Shown: positions 26,801 through 36,184, counted from the stretch's first letter. The stretch: 64,000 bases of DNA from Lophius americanus (GCA_037951165.1 JBBDHG010000493.1:1-64000); one strand, 5' to 3'. Translations and numbers: made by a program. Notes: generated by a model not told the origin, from the letters alone.

Positions 26801-28226
26801 TAATATTATTCTGTTAAATTACAGGAATTATTTACAGTAAAACTCTGGCTACCAAATCAGCCGAAATTTCCTCAAATTACGCCTATTTTTATTTTAACCG
26901 TTGAATCGGGATAAACAAAGTCCTTAAGTCCGTGTGTCGTCTGATTTAAGTCTTTGCAGCTGATAACTTTGGCCTTTAAACTATTTCCAACAACTTGGAA
27001 AAATGCTGAGCAGCGATTGGAGAATACTTTTCCCGCCTGAGTACTTGATACACCAAAGAAAGAGTCTACAACGAATTCAAGAGGCTCAAGTATAAATACG
27101 AACCACAAGCTGCTTATGAATGTAAATGTTTTTCCCTTAAAACACGTGAATGCCAAACTGTCAAAACAAGCCAGTTTATTATTTCAGTAAGTATCTGCTT
27201 GCTGTGACCCAAGTTTATAGTTTATGGGACAGCTGTAGCTCAAGAGGTCGGCGCCTTGATTCCGGACTTCTCCAGATGGAAGTCTCCGATTGAGTGGAAT
27301 TCAGTTTTTTTCTCCAACTCATCTTCATTGTTAGATTCAAACTGATTTTCCCTCTTTAATCCCTTTTGATTCTTACCGCCCAGCAACCGCCTTCCAAGGT
27401 AGAAGAGATGTCTTATTTTGATTAAAAGATCTCTCTCCTCACTCACCAGTGCATCCATGGCAACGCCCCCCCCTACCTGAAAGAACTACTCACCCCACTG
27501 ACCTCAACATGATCCCTCCGTTCTACCCACTCATACCACCTCCTCCTTCCCCGGACTAAGCTCAGCACCATGGGTGATCGGGCCGTCTGTTCTGCTGCCC
27601 CTCGTCTGTGGAATGCCCTCCCTGACCATCTGAGGGCTCCACAGACGACTGACACATTTAAAAAAGGACTTAAAACTTTCCTTTTTAGCAGAACCTATAA
27701 CTTTAATTAACATTGCTGCTTTTTGGTCAGGCTTTTATATAGTTATTTTTTTATTCTTTTATTGATGCTTTTATCTGCTTTTGCTTTGTAGCACTTTGAG
27801 ATTTGATCCAAATGTAAAGTGCATTATAAATTAAATGTATTATTATTATTATTATTATAGATGTCATGTGAAAAATATTATTTTTTGAATGCATGCCGGC
27901 CTCGCCTTAGTGAATGCGAGACAATCACAAGAGTCAAAAAAGAGAAATCTGTTCATCTTTAAGTAGTTCTCCATGTACCAGTAGTTTGTTTTGGATCATC
28001 TTGGTGCAAAATGTTCATAGGAAACCATTAATAAAAGAGTCTATATTTTTTATTCACGAAAATGATTCTCCTGAATCTATCTTTTTGTGCAGGAACCGGA
28101 CTGATCTGGATGGATGACGTGTCTTGTATGGGCACTGAAGACACCATTCATCAGTGTAAGTTCCCTGGCTGGGGGAAAACCAACTGTGGCCACGTGGAGG
28201 ACGCCGGTGTGACCTGTGCCACCTAA
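3479..28226 (+). CDS. scara5: Scavenger receptor class A member 5 (3' part, five exons)
   Basis: This is the C-terminal half of a type II membrane scavenger receptor; SCARA5 is known to bind ferritin and deliver iron. Coding exons are 3479-3559, 10710-10817, 16558-16623, 23478-23666 and 28093-28226 (TAA at 28224). All internal junctions split a codon after its first base, so the reading frame joins cleanly. The first three exons encode about 85 residues of Gly-X-Y collagen repeat. The last two encode one SRCR domain with six cysteines (two, then four), the group A pattern, and the protein stops two residues after the last cysteine. The cytoplasmic, transmembrane and coiled-coil exons lie left of the window. 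MSR1 has the same domain order, but the DKKDGDVVCRMLG stretch and the PBK-ESCO2-CCDC25 neighbours favour SCARA5. Confidence 0.9.
3845..4085 (-). mobile_element. Dispersed repeat carrying a LINE reverse-transcriptase core (copy 1)
   Basis: On the minus strand the sequence reads GVPQGSIFSPLI followed by a degenerate TGSSYKR segment. This is the conserved block just before the catalytic YADD of LINE reverse transcriptases. The flank containing CTTTACCAAAAGG also occurs, inverted, next to the copies at 32.7 kb and 41.3 kb. No longer ORF is attached. Confidence 0.6.
4086..5504. other. scara5 intron, no feature recognised
   Basis: Several short overlapping open frames lie on both strands (4442-4714, 4807-5347), none with a recognisable domain or splice structure. 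Confidence 0.4.
5505..5560. mobile_element. Minimal Tc1/mariner-type MITE
   Basis: About 55 bp bounded by inverted arms: TGATCCGCCACAACATAAA on the left and CCTAATGTTGTGGCTG plus TTTGGTGTA on the right. These resemble the terminal repeats of a common fish mariner-like element. Almost the whole interior is deleted. A related terminus lies at 60083-60150. Confidence 0.5.
6215..7170 (+). pseudogene. Decayed Tc1/mariner-like DDE transposase
   Basis: Near 6880-6910 the plus strand encodes SPDLNPV, the conserved Tc1 transposase motif. It is followed by stops and then, in another frame, KTVQEPAEALIRVWEEILPD at about 6940-7000, matching the usual C-terminal pattern of these transposases. At least one frameshift and several stops show it is dead. 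The left part (6215-6800) is assigned only by continuity and contains long but uninformative open frames on both strands. Confidence 0.55.
7171..8626. other. scara5 intron, no feature recognised
   Basis: AT-rich sequence with short A-runs. The open frames at 7352-7567 and 8169-8426 show no family resemblance. Confidence 0.4.
8627..9260 (+). repeat. Unrecognised ~600 bp dispersed repeat, copy A (+)
   Basis: It begins ATAATGGAATCTTCAGCGCC with GCGTCTGGGTCCACCG shortly after. It contains CACATAGACTTTAGTGTGAG and at least three internal sub-units of about 160 bp. Each sub-unit has an AATCGAC...GAAGATCTAT-like core, a CATATTTTACTC segment and a GGACAT-type tail. Related copies lie at 20190-20765 (+), 34864-35335 (+), 19160-19310 (-), 21960-22102 (-), 29700-30385 (-) and 39895-40180 (-). 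Confidence 0.7.
9261..10709. other. scara5 intron, no feature recognised
   Basis: Ordinary AT-rich intron up to the 10710 exon. No coding or structural signal was recognised. Confidence 0.4.
10710..10817 (+). CDS. scara5: scara5 collagen-like exon 2 in window
   Basis: This 108-bp exon (36 codons, phase 1-1) has a TTTGTGTTTCAG acceptor and an AGAG|GTCACG donor. It encodes twelve Gly-X-Y triplets starting GFTGEKGIQGARG and rich in Lys, Glu and Arg. The length is a multiple of nine, as in collagen exons. Confidence 0.88.
11530..11800 (+). mobile_element. Dispersed repeat carrying a LINE reverse-transcriptase core (copy 2)
   Basis: From 11630 the plus strand reads GVPQGSFLDPFSLYN and then ATGSYYKQVYSHF. 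The same AATCCTACTT lead-in and GACTCAAAA plus GAGTTGA follow-on occur in the 32.8 kb copy, and the follow-on also at 41.6 kb. No complete ORF is present. Confidence 0.6.
11801..13802. other. scara5 intron, no feature recognised
   Basis: Short open frames at 12052-12288, 12756-12959, 12891-13229 and 13270-13598 have no recognised product or splice context. Confidence 0.4.
13803..13913. repeat. Long inverted repeat (hairpin, MITE-like)
   Basis: The left arm 13803-13841 and right arm 13875-13913 are reverse complements over about 39 bp with few mismatches, around a loop of about 33 bp. The arms carry GACCCTAACATGC and its complement. The size and arm quality fit a small foldback transposon remnant or a cruciform-forming palindrome. 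Confidence 0.75.
13914..16557. other. scara5 intron, no feature recognised
   Basis: AT-rich intron with homopolymer runs near 15.0-15.2 kb. The short open frames have no recognised product. Confidence 0.4.
16558..16623 (+). CDS. scara5: scara5 collagen-like exon 3 in window
   Basis: This 66-bp exon lies between a TTAATTCTCAG acceptor and an ACAG|GTAAGA donor. It encodes highly charged triplets (GDR, GFK, GEK) and ends in EKT just before the SRCR domain. Such charged triplets at the end of the collagen stalk form the ligand-binding patch in related class A receptors; that role here is inference. Confidence 0.86.
16873..17275. repeat. ~100 bp tandem repeat, about four diverged copies
   Basis: The unit starts GTAATACCATGTTATTACC and recurs at 16873, 16974, ~17075 and 17171. 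It is itself packed with GTAATA/TATTAC words, so it can pair with itself at many offsets. Copies decay from left to right and looser GGTAATA words continue to about 17360. Confidence 0.75.
17361..19159. other. scara5 intron with a short C-rich tract
   Basis: Mostly unremarkable intron. A C-rich tract of CCCACC type lies at 18611-18640, and a 17-18 bp direct repeat (AAAAAAAACCCTTCAAAAT) near 17985-18022. No gene was recognised. Confidence 0.5.
19160..19310 (-). repeat. ~600 bp dispersed repeat, copy B (-), partial
   Basis: It contains AGCTCCCCCTA, ACCTTTCCCAAAATCAATC, a GTCTATGTGGGTATAAAATTTG segment and GAGTTATCGC. These are the reverse complement of the left part of copy A and parallel to 29700-30385. 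Only one end is kept. Confidence 0.65.
19865..20012 (+). repeat. 150 bp dispersed repeat, copy 1 of 2
   Basis: It closely matches 39680-39838 in the same orientation. Both contain the perfect 14-bp palindrome GGAGCAGCTGCTCC (19924-19937 here) and the shared segments CTGACTGTTTTCTGAGGAG and ATCAGTCTACTT. Each copy stands a short distance left of a copy of the ~600 bp repeat. Confidence 0.75.
20190..20765 (+). repeat. ~600 bp dispersed repeat, copy C (+)
   Basis: It shares AAGAACTGGATTGATTTTGG, CATATTTTACTCACTAGGGG and TGAAAAATACTGTTT with the other copies, and contains two successive ~160 bp sub-units. Open frames of 62-84 codons inside it on both strands look incidental. Confidence 0.68.
20766..21934. 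other. scara5 intron, no gene recognised
   Basis: It holds a short (CTC)n run near 21565-21590 and overlapping open frames at 21205-21532 on both strands. The minus frame of 107 codons has no recognised domain. Confidence 0.4.
21935..22148. repeat. (TA)n, repeat copy D (-) and a 36-base poly-C run
   Basis: A (TA)n tract (21935-21958) is followed by the ~600 bp repeat in minus orientation (21960-22102, with AACCTTCCCCAAAATACATC and GAGTTATCGCGTTAACAGG). A pure run of 36 C (22103-22138) and 9 A then abut the repeat terminus exactly. Confidence 0.8.
22149..23288. other. scara5 intron, no gene recognised
   Basis: AT-rich intron with CATATA-type words near 22490-22550. No coding signal until the SRCR exon. 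Confidence 0.4.
23289..23327. repeat. Perfect 17-bp-arm hairpin
   Basis: TACATTGATTTGGCGAA (23289-23305), a 5-base loop GGTCG, and the exact reverse complement TTCGCCAAATCAATGTA (23311-23327). It lies 150 bp upstream of the first SRCR exon of scara5. Confidence 0.9.
23478..23666 (+). CDS. scara5: scara5 SRCR domain, first half
   Basis: This 189-bp exon follows a GTACGTTGCAG acceptor and ends CAAG|GTACGG. It encodes the SRCR start (VRLVNGSGPHEGRVEVF), the WGTVCDD motif and the VVCRMLGY motif, giving cysteines 1 and 2 of a group A domain. It reads directly into the next exon at FGQG-TG. Confidence 0.92.
23798..23950. repeat. (TA)n/(TG)n microsatellite cluster
   Basis: Two long TA tracts flank a short TGTG tract in the intron between the SRCR exons. 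Confidence 0.85.
23951..24770. other. scara5 intron, no feature recognised
   Basis: No coding or repeat signal beyond a short open frame at 24466-24681. Confidence 0.4.
24771..25065 (+). mobile_element. tRNA-derived SINE
   Basis: It starts GGGCAACATAGTGGCGCAGT. The A box TGGCGCAGTGG (24783-24793) fits the pol III consensus exactly, and the B box GGGTCAAATCC (24825-24835) has one mismatch. The body has GTTCTCAGGCTCCCAC, TAGGTTAATTGGTGACT and GGCTCCAGCCCCCACGACCC, ending near GATGGAAA, as in a SINE family widespread in fish. Diverged copies lie at 29525-29695, 35590-35880 (-) and 37170-37325. Confidence 0.75.
25066..26009. other. scara5 intron, no feature recognised
   Basis: AT-rich intron with a T-run near 25080. 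Nothing coding was recognised. Confidence 0.4.
26010..26340 (+). mobile_element. C-terminal coding fragment of a non-LTR retrotransposon
   Basis: The plus-strand frame 26127-26564 reads LSILDDTHQPRNSTF, then RDRLPSPSCSTDRLRKTFVP and QAIKLS. This is the usual closing pattern of LINE polyproteins (short repeat, Arg-rich dimer region, FVPQAI). The upstream frame is broken. It lies in the last scara5 intron, sense to the host gene. Confidence 0.6.
26341..27225. other. scara5 intron, no feature recognised
   Basis: This includes the non-coding remainder of the LINE fragment and unremarkable AT-rich sequence. The minus frame at 26872-27156 (94 codons) is unrecognised. Confidence 0.4.
27226..27300 (+). 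mobile_element. Possible degenerate tRNA-SINE head
   Basis: GGGACAGCTGTAGCTCAAGA resembles the A-box head of a second fish SINE type. The B box is not clear, so this is tentative. Confidence 0.3.
27415..27860 (+). mobile_element. 3' end of an L2/CR1-type LINE
   Basis: It encodes, with a stop and frame breaks, HQCIHGNAPPYLKELLTPLT, a PRTKLSTMGDRA segment and APRLWNALPDHLRAPQTTD, the conserved C-terminus of L2/CR1 polyproteins. A 3' UTR with AGCACTTTGAG and an ATT-repeat tail follow. A closely similar copy lies inverted at 45679-46220 inside pbk. Confidence 0.8.
28093..28226 (+). CDS. scara5: scara5 SRCR domain, second half and stop
   Basis: This terminal coding exon follows a TTTTTGTGCAG acceptor. 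It encodes IWMDDVSCMGTED, a QCKF segment, a W-x5-NCGH segment and the closing EDAGVTC motif, four cysteines in all, then Ala-Thr-stop (TAA at 28224-28226). The acidic residues typical of cation-binding SRCR domains (DD in exon 4, ED near the end) are present. Confidence 0.92.
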
Positions 28227-29524
28227 ACCTTCACAGTCCTGACGCTGCATCTGCGGCCGAGCATCTCCTCAAACTGTGCCGTCACCGTTTAAGAGGCTGC
28301 AAAGTGTCTTTCGCTAAACCAGGCGTGTCAAGCTGGCAGTATCTTCGTTTTTTTTATCTGCACAAAAAAGTCCCACATGAGAAAACTTCCAGGTTGAGCA
28401 TGAAATGCGGCTTTTTTTTTTTTTTTTTTTTTTTTTAAAGAAGTTTATCTTTTAGCATATAGCTACAAGGCTGAATCGTTGGAGCAAACTTCAAGCATCC
28501 GTGCGAGCTGAAACCCGGGAATGACGGGATTACGGGACCCTTCATCAGGACTGCTTCATCGGACGATGATCATCTTCAACGCGGAGAAGATGCCAATCCA
28601 GCATATTCATCATCCCAGAGCTTTCACGTTTCAGCCGCCGTCTGCAGGCTGCCGCGGGGCTGAAGGGATGCGTGGAGGAACTGAGGAGACTGAGGCGTCA
28701 CTGAAAAACTGATCTTACATTTATAGGCAGCTGCTTTTTACAGTATTATCCAGGAATGGCTTTTGAGTGATGCTAAACATACACCGCGTTGCCTTATGAT
28801 ATGTAATATAGCAATCGTTTGATGACTTGCAGCTCGAAAGCAGTTTGAGTTTAGCCGAAACTGGATTAAAATGGTGTACGAAAAAAATATTTTTATAAAT
28901 TTTTCATTTCAGAAAGCTCCTTATTTGGCTTCATGTAAAGAAAACAAACAAATCTGTTCACATCCAGTATGTATATCCTCGATGTCTAACGGCCGTCTGA
29001 GAACATCCCCGTCCTCATAGCACATTTTACCGAGTAGATTTCTTAATACTTGAGATCATGCTTCTTCTTTTTTTTTTACGATGCATCCATGTTTGCTTGC
29101 TAGCACTCGTCTTCTATCCTTTGCAACATAATTGCTCTTACTAGCAAAAAGTCATACTGGGTCCCCTTAAATTGCTTTAACCTCTTCATATCCACACATT
29201 TACATTTCGACACGCAGAGTATTTTTTTACGCTAAATCTGTAGTTCTACATTTTTCACATTGTTTTTCGTCGTTTTGGTCTTCCAGCGCTCGTCAACTCA
29301 GGAAGATGTTTTCAGTGGGAAAATAAATCTCCAATAGACCCACACTACGTTACTAGCCCGGCAATAAAGGCTCAACACTGAAAGAGCCAGAGTTGTTAAT
29401 GACAAGCTGGAAAACTTTTTCGCATTTAGCGGCAGAGCAGCCAGATGGCTTTTATTAGCGTCAACAATTGAGACCAAAACAGAATTAAAAGGAGATGGAT
29501 TAAGAGATTTACCTCCGTCAGTTG
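28227..29524 (+). other. Probable scara5 3' UTR and downstream sequence
   Basis: The sequence after the TAA contains a 25-base T-run (28412-28436) and no coding frame of note. Candidate AATAAA poly(A) signals occur at 29322-29327 and 29363-29368. The true end of the transcript cannot be placed from sequence alone. Confidence 0.4.
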
Positions 29525-29695
29525 GCCTTGAGGCAACATGGAGACACAGCGGGGTACACAGTCGCCACACAACAAGAAGGTTCAGTCCAGGTTCTGCCCG
29601 TGTCTGCGTGGGTTCCCCTCCAGTTACTCCAGCTTCCTCCCACAGTCCAAAATCATACAATATTGGAAACTCTAAATTGCCCGACTAAAAAATAA
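29525..29695 (+). mobile_element. SINE fragment (same family as 24771)
   Basis: It carries the body words GTCTGCGTGGGTTCC and TCCTCCCACAGTCCAAA followed by CTAAATTGCCCG, standard for this fish SINE. The A/B box head is weak. Confidence 0.6.
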
Positions 29696-29699
29696 AATG

Positions 29700-30385
29700 G
29701 AGGTCGGGCTTGTCTGTAATTACGAACTAGGCCTATGCTGACAGCAAGGCTATAGCCCCAAAAAGCCCACAATCCCCTGTGTTGTATAAACAATCCCCCG
29801 CTTATCTCCAGCAAAATATGATGGATACAAGATTGACCTCCTCAGGTTGATTCATATGCACCAGATTTGGACTAAATCAGACAAACGGTTCAGCAGTAAT
29901 GTCTAAAAAATGATGTTTACAAAAAAAAAACATTTTTTAAAGTTACCACAATGACAAAAAAAGAGACTCGAAATAAGAACTAATCCTACGCTGTCATCCC
30001 AATGGCAAGGGTCTCTCCCCAAAAGCCCCAAATCCCCTACACTGTAAAAGTAATTCCCCTAAAATATGAACTACTAGAATAAAATATGATATTTGCAAGA
30101 TAGATCTTCCTGACTTGAACCATATGGATCTAATCCGGACTAAATCGGACCAACGGTTGAGAAATGATGGCCCCAAAACTTTTGGAGATAGAGTTCCCCC
30201 TAGTGCCAGAAACATAACACCAACCTTTCCCAAAATCAATCCAGTTCTTCCTCACACTAAGGTCTATGTGGGTATAAAATTTGAAAATCCATTGAATGGT
30301 TTTTGAGTTATCTTGGTGTTAACACGAAGGTTCTGCCTTCGGTGTCGGTGGACACAGACGCAGTGGCGTTGACGGTTCCATTATG
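29700..30385 (-). repeat. ~600 bp dispersed repeat, copy E (-), longest
   Basis: Reverse complement of copy A, with two sub-units. Shared words include AATCAATCCAGTTCTTCCTC, CTCACACTAAGGTCTATGTG, CTAAATCGGACCAACGGTT and, at the right end, GGACACAGACGCAGTGGCG plus GGTTCCATTATG. The right end pairs with the left start of copy A, which fixes the element boundary. Confidence 0.72.
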
Positions 30386-30804
30386 TCACGATTTCTTGGG
30401 AATATTATGACTGCTAACGTCTTTTTTGTATCTTGTGAATGTGCAAATGTGCATAAAAGACAGTTTTATAGGGCGTTGTGTTTTTCAGCTTGTTGTTGAC
30501 ACAAATGATAAAATACAGTTTTTTTTAAAGCAGGAGCCTAAAAGTCTTTTGACCTGCAAGTATCAGGTTTCCTTCTGTGATCTATATTTGTCTAAAACAT
30601 AGATGAAAAAAAGAAGATCTAATGACAGTGAGTTGGGAAAGGGTTAGTAGTTGCTGCATTTGACAGATGAGGGGATTCCGAAGAAGACAGAATAGATGAG
30701 TTTGCACGGATGAATGCATGGACGGCTGCCATGTACGATTTACAGCGGCGGGTCTATCAGTGTCTGCTGCCAAACGTTGGGAATCAGTGTTAAAGCACAT
30801 TATT

Positions 30805-30855
<51 letters not shown>

Positions 30856-32744
30856 CACTCAACCTACCATAATGGGCTTTTTTTTCTCCTTCTTCTGAGC
30901 TTTATGCCTCTCTCAGTGGGTTTTAATCTTTATGGCTGCCATCAAATCCAAAAGAAAAAGCCGGTACCTCCCACCTTCCCCTGCTCACTTTTCCTCTGGA
31001 GCCTTCAGGAGACGTTGAGGCTGGAAACACCTTAATGGCTTATATTTGAAAAAGGAAACATTTTAAGTGCACCTTAAAACGTCGCCAGAAAATTTAAACC
31101 ATAAGCTGAATGTTGAATTCACGAATCTAATCTGTCTAAGCTGTTTCGAGCAAAATCGAGACCCGTCAGGCCCGGTTTCTTCTCATGAGAACTGATCTAC
31201 AAACATGACGCGGGGGGAGGGGGGATATATGACGGGTGTGAAATTAACATTTCATGACGGTGAAGCCTCAAGTTAAAGTGGTTTTTGTATTTGGTGAGGG
31301 GTTTGTTTCTTTTAAACCACAACTCTGCCGCAGAGGAAAACCGTTTAAAGAGGCGGGAAAAGGGGGAAATGAGGTAAACCAGAGTCAGTCCAGCGGCCCG
31401 GTTCAAATATAGCAAGATAAAAAGGAGATTTCAGTGGGTATGTTTTTCTTCCAAAATGTCTTGTCTTGTAGGCTTGGTCCATAAAGGAGGTCATCTGGGT
31501 TCAGGAAACTTTTTTGGAGAGCTTCACCCCTTTAAACCTCCAATCTCCAGTCATCAGGTCGACACTGGTGGTCACGATCACTGCTACTGTCAACCCAAGC
31601 TTCCAGCTATTACCCTGTCCCCACTGGTGATGTAACATCAGGTCCATTCCCACAAGAAACAGGATGGTACGCCCCGATATTTGTCTTCTTCTGTTTCTTC
31701 TTCTTGTAGTTTGGGGCTCAACAGCAGTTGATTTTCACTCTAATTCTTCCTCCTTCTCCCATTTTCTTCCTCTTCTTCATCTTCTTTAGGGGATGTGGAG
31801 AGTCCTCCACCCGATGCCCTTTTTTCTCCTTCTCTGTTTACAACAAGGGAGTTACCAAACAACAAACTTACCACAATGTAATTATCATCAATATATAAAT
31901 CGTCTCACACTTTCTTATTCGGTAGTTTATTATTTCTCTACGACGTGAGGTGGATATACTTTAACTGAGGGAATGGAAGAAATAAGAAATTTACGAGTCC
32001 TTCGAGTCTGATTCTTGCCAACCAGTGTGTGTGTGATGGAGTCTAACCCTCTGAAGCCGACACACACTCATGTGATATCTGCCCTGTTTTGCTATGCAGC
32101 AGCAAAGTGGACCGGACGGATCGACCGAGTGGCAGCCAGAACTTTGTGTGTCTGATACTGATGTCTCACATTCATCTCAGCTGTGGCATTAAACACTTTT
32201 ATTCTATTATTGCTTACTTACTTTCTAACATAACAGTCATAAATAACACCGACAGCCGCTTTGGTATATTTTCACTGTGCTTATTCGTCGTCTCATCTGT
32301 TTAACCCCAGAACCAAACCAAATGTCACAGACGGATATTCCTGTGAAAGGTTTTCTCAGAAAACACGTTTGTGTTTACACAGGTTTGAGTATGTTTTATT
32401 AAACAGGCCTTTAATATTCATTTAAGTGGTGTTTATGCTCTTTTAATAGAAGCGGGAACCATCAGTGCAGTTGTTCTACATTCCTCTGCAGGTGAAGAGA
32501 AGCACTTTTAAAAGTTTCTGCTTCTTCCAGTTTAACTTAATAGATGGAAAGTCAGAGAAGAGAAATCCAACATTAGTGAGGATGCATGTTCTGGCTTCTT
32601 CAATATGACACCTTCACACTCATCTGCAAAGCTGGAGCGGTTTGCCGATGAGTTCACGGACTGATGAAGCCAACAGAACCACATCGCCTGCACAGTTTGT
32701 CTTTCTTGGAAAATAGTCCATTTAAATAGAATTTAGTTTAGCTC
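30386..32744. other. Intergenic, with a (CA)n(GA)n microsatellite
   Basis: A (CA)16 tract running into (GA)10 lies at 30806-30856. The open frames over it (30582-31035) are not convincing genes. The rest, including frames at 31197-31415 and 32089-32304, shows nothing recognisable. Confidence 0.55.
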
Positions 32745-33040
32745 AACCTTTTGGTAAAGCATGTGTCATACAAAAAAATCCTACTTATCGAACAGGACTT
32801 TTTCAGTAGCCGTGTTTAATGCCTCATCCTCTTACTCTTCCTCCTCCTCTCTTTCACCTGAGGTGTCCCCCAGGGCTCCATACTTGGCCCCCTACTCTTT
32901 AGCATATGCCTGCTGTCACTGGGTCACATTATAAACAGCTTCAGTCACATAAGACATAAGAAATAATAAGGAAGAGAGACTCAAAATGAGTTCAACCAAA
33001 GAGTTGGACAGCACATTAACGGGTTAATAAGTATATATTA
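32745..33040 (+). mobile_element. Dispersed repeat carrying a LINE reverse-transcriptase core (copy 3)
   Basis: From 32862 it reads GVPQGSILGPLLFSICLLS and then LGHIINSFSHI, the best-preserved copy. It is flanked left by CCTTTTGGTAAAGCATG and right by GACTCAAAATGAGTTCAACC. No YADD block or further RT follows. Confidence 0.68.
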
Positions 33041-34158
33041 AATATACTTCTACTCATTTGCATATCAGTAAGAAATCAGAGGTAGCATTTAGGAAATTTG
33101 ACAGAAATCCGTACCAACATTGCTGCTGACCGTCAAAGTATTGTTGCCGTTGGAGGGAGATGAGTATCAAAATTTACGTAGAATAATTGTGTGAGAATAA
33201 TTACGCAGTAGATTATTCCGTGTGATTTGCAGAGTAAAGATTTTTCCTTCACTCATTCTGATCAGTCTGATAGATTTGCTTCGTCAGCGTGTCGTCCATG
33301 TTGCTGGCTTACAATGTCCAAAATGAAGAAATACAGGACATCATCTTCCTCATAACCTTTAAGTCTACATCTATACAGCAAAAGGAAATGTCACACCTCC
33401 TTAAACGCTTGTTCCTGGTGAATATCAGCTCTGCAGCCTGTAACATGAAAACAGACCATATTGGGTCCAAAAGTCCGGTGTCCCCTCCATCTGACCGTCT
33501 CCTCACAGCTGGACCGGTTCTGACCGATGGTTCTTCTCTGCGGGGTTGCAGCAGATCAGACGTGAGAGGGATAAATCGGTTGTGATGTGATCTCCTGATT
33601 GGTTAGAGGCTCCCCTGACCTCAGGTCAGCGCTTCAGCCTCACGCTGTCAAATAACTCAAATACTTTGAAAATGGCTTTGACTTTGAAAATTGTTTTTCG
33701 ACTTTGAAAATGTAAAACGGCCTTAATGCCACGAGCTTTGAAGGTGAGAGAAAAAAAAAAAAAAAGCAAACCAAGTGCACTTAACCGCCTCCGTGTCGTT
33801 TGTTCTGTCACGTATACTTTTTTTTCTACGAAGGCCTTATTCAGCGACTCTGTCGCGTTGACTCAGAGCATACATACTCCCACATGTGTCTGTATTTTTA
33901 TTACATTGTGCTGGTCATAACATGTATAAGAACAAACGCCTAAAATCAGATATGAACGATCATACCAGTAACATACTTGATTCTTCACGTTTTCTTCCTG
34001 AAAGTTACGTTTCATTTCCTGTCCTATTGATTTTGTACCACTAAAATGTTGTATATGCACTGCTGAAGTAATAAACTATAGAATGAAAGTTTCAAACCGT
34101 GTTATTCCTGAAGATAGGGAGCGCAATTGGAAGCAGGCCATTTGCGGAAGTGATCGGG

Positions 34159-34160
<2 letters not shown>
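33041..34160. other. Intergenic, no feature recognised
   Basis: Short open frames only. A 17-base near-duplicate (TGACTTTGAAAATTG / CGACTTTGAAAATG) and an A-run lie near 33.68-33.77 kb. Confidence 0.4.

Positions 34161-34218
<58 letters not shown>
34161..34218. repeat. (GA)n microsatellite
   Basis: About 28 perfect GA units. Confidence 0.95.
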
Positions 34219-34220
<2 letters not shown>

Positions 34221-34863
34221 GAAGTTGACTTTGACATGTGTGTGAGTTAAACGTACGATCAGAGGAGCTGCAGCACATGGACGAGTGGACCACGTATGTT
34301 CCTCGACTACTCTGAGCGGTAATCACAGGTATGAATGTTTCCACATGTGGAGCAGATGTAGAAATGAAAAAAGGGAATTAGCTGATCTTCGACAGACTGT
34401 GAAAACTGTGTGACTCGGGACAATGTGGTTCAACTCATCCCCCAGGAGAGTTGGAATTATTTATTAGATATATGCCAGTGGTTTTGACTGGTGGAGATTA
34501 GTTTTAGCGCCCTGAGGTCAGGCTACACTCCAAAAAAAATGAATAATTGCATAGTTAAGTACTTGAGTCTGTTTCTTTTTACATAAAATATAAATAAATA
34601 ATCATGTCTTTGAAAAAATATGTACTCAAAGTTCATCGAATCGGCATGAAATTGTTTTATTATGAACGGTTTAAATAAGTTTCATTGTAGGACAAGTAGG
34701 ATTCAATTATTTAAAATGTATTACAATGGTTGGCATACCATTTTCAGGAAATGATGTTGTGAATGGGAAATGTATTTAAAACGCAGAGTTATTATTATTA
34801 TATTATTATTATTATATTATTATTATTATTATTAAGCCTTTATGTACGGCATTAAATAATTAT
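34219..34863. other. Intergenic with an (ATT)n microsatellite
   Basis: An interrupted ATT trinucleotide tract lies at about 34789-34835. Nothing else was recognised. Confidence 0.6.
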
Positions 34864-35335
34864 ATCCCCCCAAAAAAAGACGAAGATATTATGGAATCAT
34901 AGCCGTGTTAACGCAATAGCTTAACAATTATTACATGGATCATTTTCAATTTTTATTCCCACATAGACTTTAGTGTGAGGAAGAAGTGGAATGATTTTGG
35001 AGAAGGTCCGTTGTATATTTTGAACACTAGGGGGAGCTTTATCTCCAAATGTTTTCAAGCGCAAAGGGGCGTAATTCCTCAATCGTTGATCCGATTTAGT
35101 CCAAATTGCGTAAAAATGAATTTACTCGAGAAGATCTTTCATAATTTACTCTAATAGTTCATATTTTACTCACTGGGGGGAACTTTTTCATGAAAAACAC
35201 TTTTTGTTCATAACGTCACATTTAATTGGACGAGTATAATCATAAGGATTGCTTGTAAAACGCAGGGGGGCTTTTCAGGGTAACATGCCCTGACTGCGGG
35301 GGGCTACAGCGTGGGCCTGGTTTTCAACATGCCGA
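34864..35335 (+). repeat. ~600 bp dispersed repeat, copy F (+)
   Basis: It starts GATATTATGGAATCATAG and carries CACATAGACTTTAGTGTGAG, GAACACTAGGGGGAGCTTT and CATATTTTACTCACTGGGG, ending near GGCTACAGCGTGGGCCTGG. It is close in structure to copy C. Confidence 0.72.
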
Positions 35336-35589
35336 TCTTTATGGTATAATGTATTTGCAGCACATCATCTCCAAAGCCATCTGTTCTTCTTCACTTTAAC
35401 ATACTGTATAAATATCCTGAACCCAAACACTTGGAGAGTTGGGATAAGGGATCATTCCATCATCATCATCACAGAATTTCCCCGCCTGGGATTAAGGCGT
35501 AGGCGGTGTGGGGGTCGAACATATCATTAATCAATAGGAGGCTACATTTATCGGAGCAGTAATGATCATGTGACTATTCATTATCTGTC

Positions 35590-35880
35590 ATTACTTGTCG
35601 TTTTCGGGGTTATGGGAGGGGGCGTGAACCTACCCCACCTTAAATCTGACACTGGATTAGTTGCCTGCCATCACGAGGCTCAACCATTCCCACTCCTCAG
35701 ACTCACCCTTAGAGTCCAACTGACCTTTACGGCGTGTTTCTGTACTGAGGGAGGAAGTTGGAGGGAACCCACTCAGACACAGTGAGAACATGCAAACCCC
35801 ACACACAAAAGGCCCCACAGCTGGATCTGAACCTGTGACCTTCTTGCTGTGAGGCTGCCCACTGTGCCACTGAGCTTCTA
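35590..35880 (-). mobile_element. tRNA-derived SINE (inverted)
   Basis: Its right end reads GTGACCTTCTTGCTGTGAGG and CCCACTGTGCCACTGAG, the complement of the SINE B-box and A-box head. CACACACAAAAGGCCCC and GTGAGAACATGCAAACCCC come from the body. It is a near full-length, diverged copy of the family at 24771. Confidence 0.7.
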
Positions 35881-36184
35881 ACATTGCAACAATCCTTCAT
35901 CTTTAGGACCCCAGTAGTTTTTAGTTTAGCAGCACATTACAAAACATGTACAGAAAGAAAATGTTAATAATCTAACTACTTCAATCAATCAGGAATTTAA
36001 TCTGATTAATTTTTATATTTATATTTTATATATATTTCGTAGTTTTTCTTTTTATTTCTCCCCTTCTTATAGTGTTTGCATTCTTATTACTATTATTGTT
36101 TTAACTACTGTTTCTGCATGCTTTGCTACTGTGACGCTTATTAAAATTAAAATTTGAACGTGACGAGAAAACTTCCCCTTATTT
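35881..36184. other. Intergenic, no feature recognised
   Basis: AT-rich sequence leading into the pentamer satellite. Confidence 0.4.

Noticed and set aside
3479..28226. marco or msr1 as the identity of the collagen/SRCR gene
   Set aside because: The SRCR sequence and the adjoining pbk-esco2-ccdc25 block fit scara5 better, though only alignment can settle it.
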